Assembly: GCA_963792855.1 (NCBI GenBank)
Contig: CAWBXZ010000011.1
Span: 1 to 6,337, forward strand
Direction of reading: 5' to 3'
Length of the DNA stretch: 6,337 bases
Origin: SG8-40 sp963792855
GTDB taxonomy: Bacteria; Pseudomonadota; Gammaproteobacteria; Burkholderiales; Eutrophovitaceae
In this document: positions 5,166 through 6,337 of the stretch, in pieces
How the letters are laid out: each line of letters starts with the position of its first letter
Position numbering within the stretch: position 1 is the first letter of the stretch
Notes under the pieces: generated by a model
Told to the model about the DNA's origin: nothing
Databases searched by the model: none
The model's input: only the letters and a program-made list of their open reading frames with translations
Translations under genes and position numbers: made by a program

Positions 5166-6266
5166 ATGAAAAACCGGACTGAGGAAACTGCCGCCGACGC
5201 AATGCAGCCCAGGGACACGCCCGAGCTGAGAGAACTGTACGCCGGCTTTGACAGAGAGCACATCAGGCCGCTGTGGACCCAGCGCGGAGACCTTATGCCT
5301 GCGCATCCCGCGCCGAGCGCGGTGCCGCATGTTTGGAAGTGGTCGACGTTGCTGAAGCTGGCGCAACGTTCGGGAGAACTGGTGCCGGTGGGCCGTGGCG
5401 GGGAACGGCGTGCCCTGGGCCTGGCCAATCCGGGCCTGGGCGGGGATGCGTATATCAGTCCGACGCTGTGGTGTGCCGTCCAGTACCTTGGTCCGAAAGA
5501 AACGGCCCCCGAGCACCGGCATTCGCAGAACGCATTCCGGTTCGTGGTCGAGGGCGAAGGCGTGTGGACGGTCGTCAATGGCGACCCGGTCCGCATGAGT
5601 CGTGGTGACCTGTTGCTGACGCCGGGCTGGCACTTCCATGGCCATCACAATAATACTGACGCACCAATGGCGTGGCTCGACGGGCTCGATATTCCATTTT
5701 CGTATCAGAACGATGTGGGTTTCTTCGAATTCGGATCGGATCAGGTCACCGATTATTCAACACCGCAGTTTTCCCGCTCGGAGCGACTGTGGTGCCATCC
5801 GGGGCTGCGTCCGCTTTCGGGCTTGCGCGAAACGGCGAGTTCGCCCATAGGTGCCTACCGATGGGAATACACCGACCGCGCGCTGGCCGAGCAACTGTTG
5901 CTCGAAGATGAAGGGCACCCCGCCACCATCGAGAAAGGACATGCCGCCATCCGCTATGTGAATCCGACAACCGGGGGCGACGTCATGTCGACGATCCGTT
6001 GCGAGTTCCATCGTCTGCGGGCAGGCACGGAAACGCCAGCGCGCCGCGAAGTCGGTTCAACGGTATTTCAGGTGTTCGAGGGGAAGGGTGCGGCGACGTT
6101 GGCCGGAGTTGAACGCAAGCTCGAAATCGGCGACATCTTTGTGATCCCGTCATGGATCGAGTGGTCGCTGCTGGCGGAGTCGCAGCTCGATCTGTTTCGA
6201 TTCTCGGACGCGCCCATCATGGAGCGGCTCAATTTTGCGCGCCAGGAAATCAGTAATGCAGAATAA
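5166..6266 (+). CDS. gtdA: Gentisate 1,2-dioxygenase (bicupin, close to salicylate 1,2-dioxygenase)
   Basis: This 366-residue bicupin has the normal length for bacterial gentisate 1,2-dioxygenases. It should open the gentisate ring between C1 and C2 with O2 and Fe(II), giving maleylpyruvate. The N-terminal cupin carries PEHRHSQNAFRFVVEG (115-130) with iron ligands His117 and His119, and TPGWHFHGH (152-160) with third ligand His158 and neighbouring His160. The C-terminal cupin (about 270-345) has TPARREVGSTVFQVFEG and no metal triad, as usual for the family. From memory, the whole sequence resembles the Pseudaminobacter salicylatoxidans salicylate 1,2-dioxygenase very closely (offset of two residues). 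Equivalents of its substrate-site arginines (Arg77, Arg81, Arg125), Trp102 and Asp172 are present, but its special Gly106 is Ala104 here. The ATG is supported by GAAGGA at 5152-5157, 8 bases upstream. It is the last gene of the operon, 38 bp after the isomerase. Confidence 0.93.
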   Translation: MKNRTEETAADAMQPRDTPELRELYAGFDREHIRPLWTQRGDLMPAHPAPSAVPHVWKWSTLLKLAQRSGELVPVGRGGERRALGLANPGLGGDAYISPTLWCAVQYLGPKETAPEHRHSQNAFRFVVEGEGVWTVVNGDPVRMSRGDLLLTPGWHFHGHHNNTDAPMAWLDGLDIPFSYQNDVGFFEFGSDQVTDYSTPQFSRSERLWCHPGLRPLSGLRETASSPIGAYRWEYTDRALAEQLLLEDEGHPATIEKGHAAIRYVNPTTGGDVMSTIRCEFHRLRAGTETPARREVGSTVFQVFEGKGAATLAGVERKLEIGDIFVIPSWIEWSLLAESQLDLFRFSDAPIMERLNFARQEISNAE

Positions 6267-6300
6267 CCGGGTCAGCGGGAACAGACCAGGCTGACCCCGG
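6267..6300 (+). terminator. Hairpin directly after the dioxygenase stop, possible terminator
   Basis: CCGGGTCAGC (6267-6276) pairs with GCTGACCCCGG (6290-6300), a 10-bp GC-rich stem with one bulged C and a 13-base loop, beginning at the first base after the TAA. No T-run follows (AGAAGATCGGG), so it is not a canonical intrinsic terminator. It could still stabilise the mRNA 3' end or mark the operon end. Nothing else is recognisable in 6301-6337. Confidence 0.4.
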
Positions 6301-6337
6301 AGAAGATCGGGTGGCGTACCTGTAGGTTGAATGCACG

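Noticed and set aside
1..6337. CRISPR arrays, tRNA or rRNA genes, insertion sequences, integrase sites.
   Set aside because: No regularly spaced repeats, no RNA-gene signatures, no transposase coding and no terminal inverted repeats were seen on either strand.

Overview
The window is a compact aromatic-acid catabolic locus. Its high G+C content, G/C-rich third codon positions, tight gene packing and Nag-like gentisate enzymes suggest a proteobacterium, most likely a Burkholderiales-type betaproteobacterium. That placement is inference; no rRNA or taxonomic marker is present.

Layout. On the minus strand are a 4HBT-family acyl-CoA thioesterase (477-884) and, overlapping its 3' end by 11 bp, the start of an IclR-family regulator (487 down to base 1) that runs off the left edge. 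A roughly 90-bp divergent control region (885-975) follows. It holds a 15-bp perfect palindrome, a third half-site and a plausible sigma70-type promoter. On the plus strand come a 912-residue fusion protein (976-3714), a fumarylpyruvate hydrolase (3781-4479), a zeta-GST-type maleylpyruvate isomerase whose reading frame is broken near codon 20 (4482-5127), and a gentisate 1,2-dioxygenase (5166-6266). A hairpin follows the last stop codon.

How the genes work together. The fusion joins an N-terminal FAD monooxygenase of the salicylyl-CoA 5-hydroxylase / anthraniloyl-CoA monooxygenase type to a C-terminal benzoate-CoA-ligase-type domain. With the thioesterase and the three gentisate enzymes this spells out: salicylate -> salicylyl-CoA -> gentisyl-CoA -> gentisate -> maleylpyruvate -> fumarylpyruvate -> fumarate + pyruvate. 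This is the CoA-dependent salicylate route known from Streptomyces (sdg genes), where ligase and hydroxylase are separate proteins, rather than the Rieske salicylate 5-hydroxylase route. Here activation and hydroxylation sit on one polypeptide, which is the most unusual feature of the window. Salicylate as substrate is inferred from domain types and neighbours.

The second notable point is the one-base frameshift in the isomerase, which separates the conserved RSST-S-TRVR active-site segment from the rest of the protein. It is either a sequencing error or a recent lesion.
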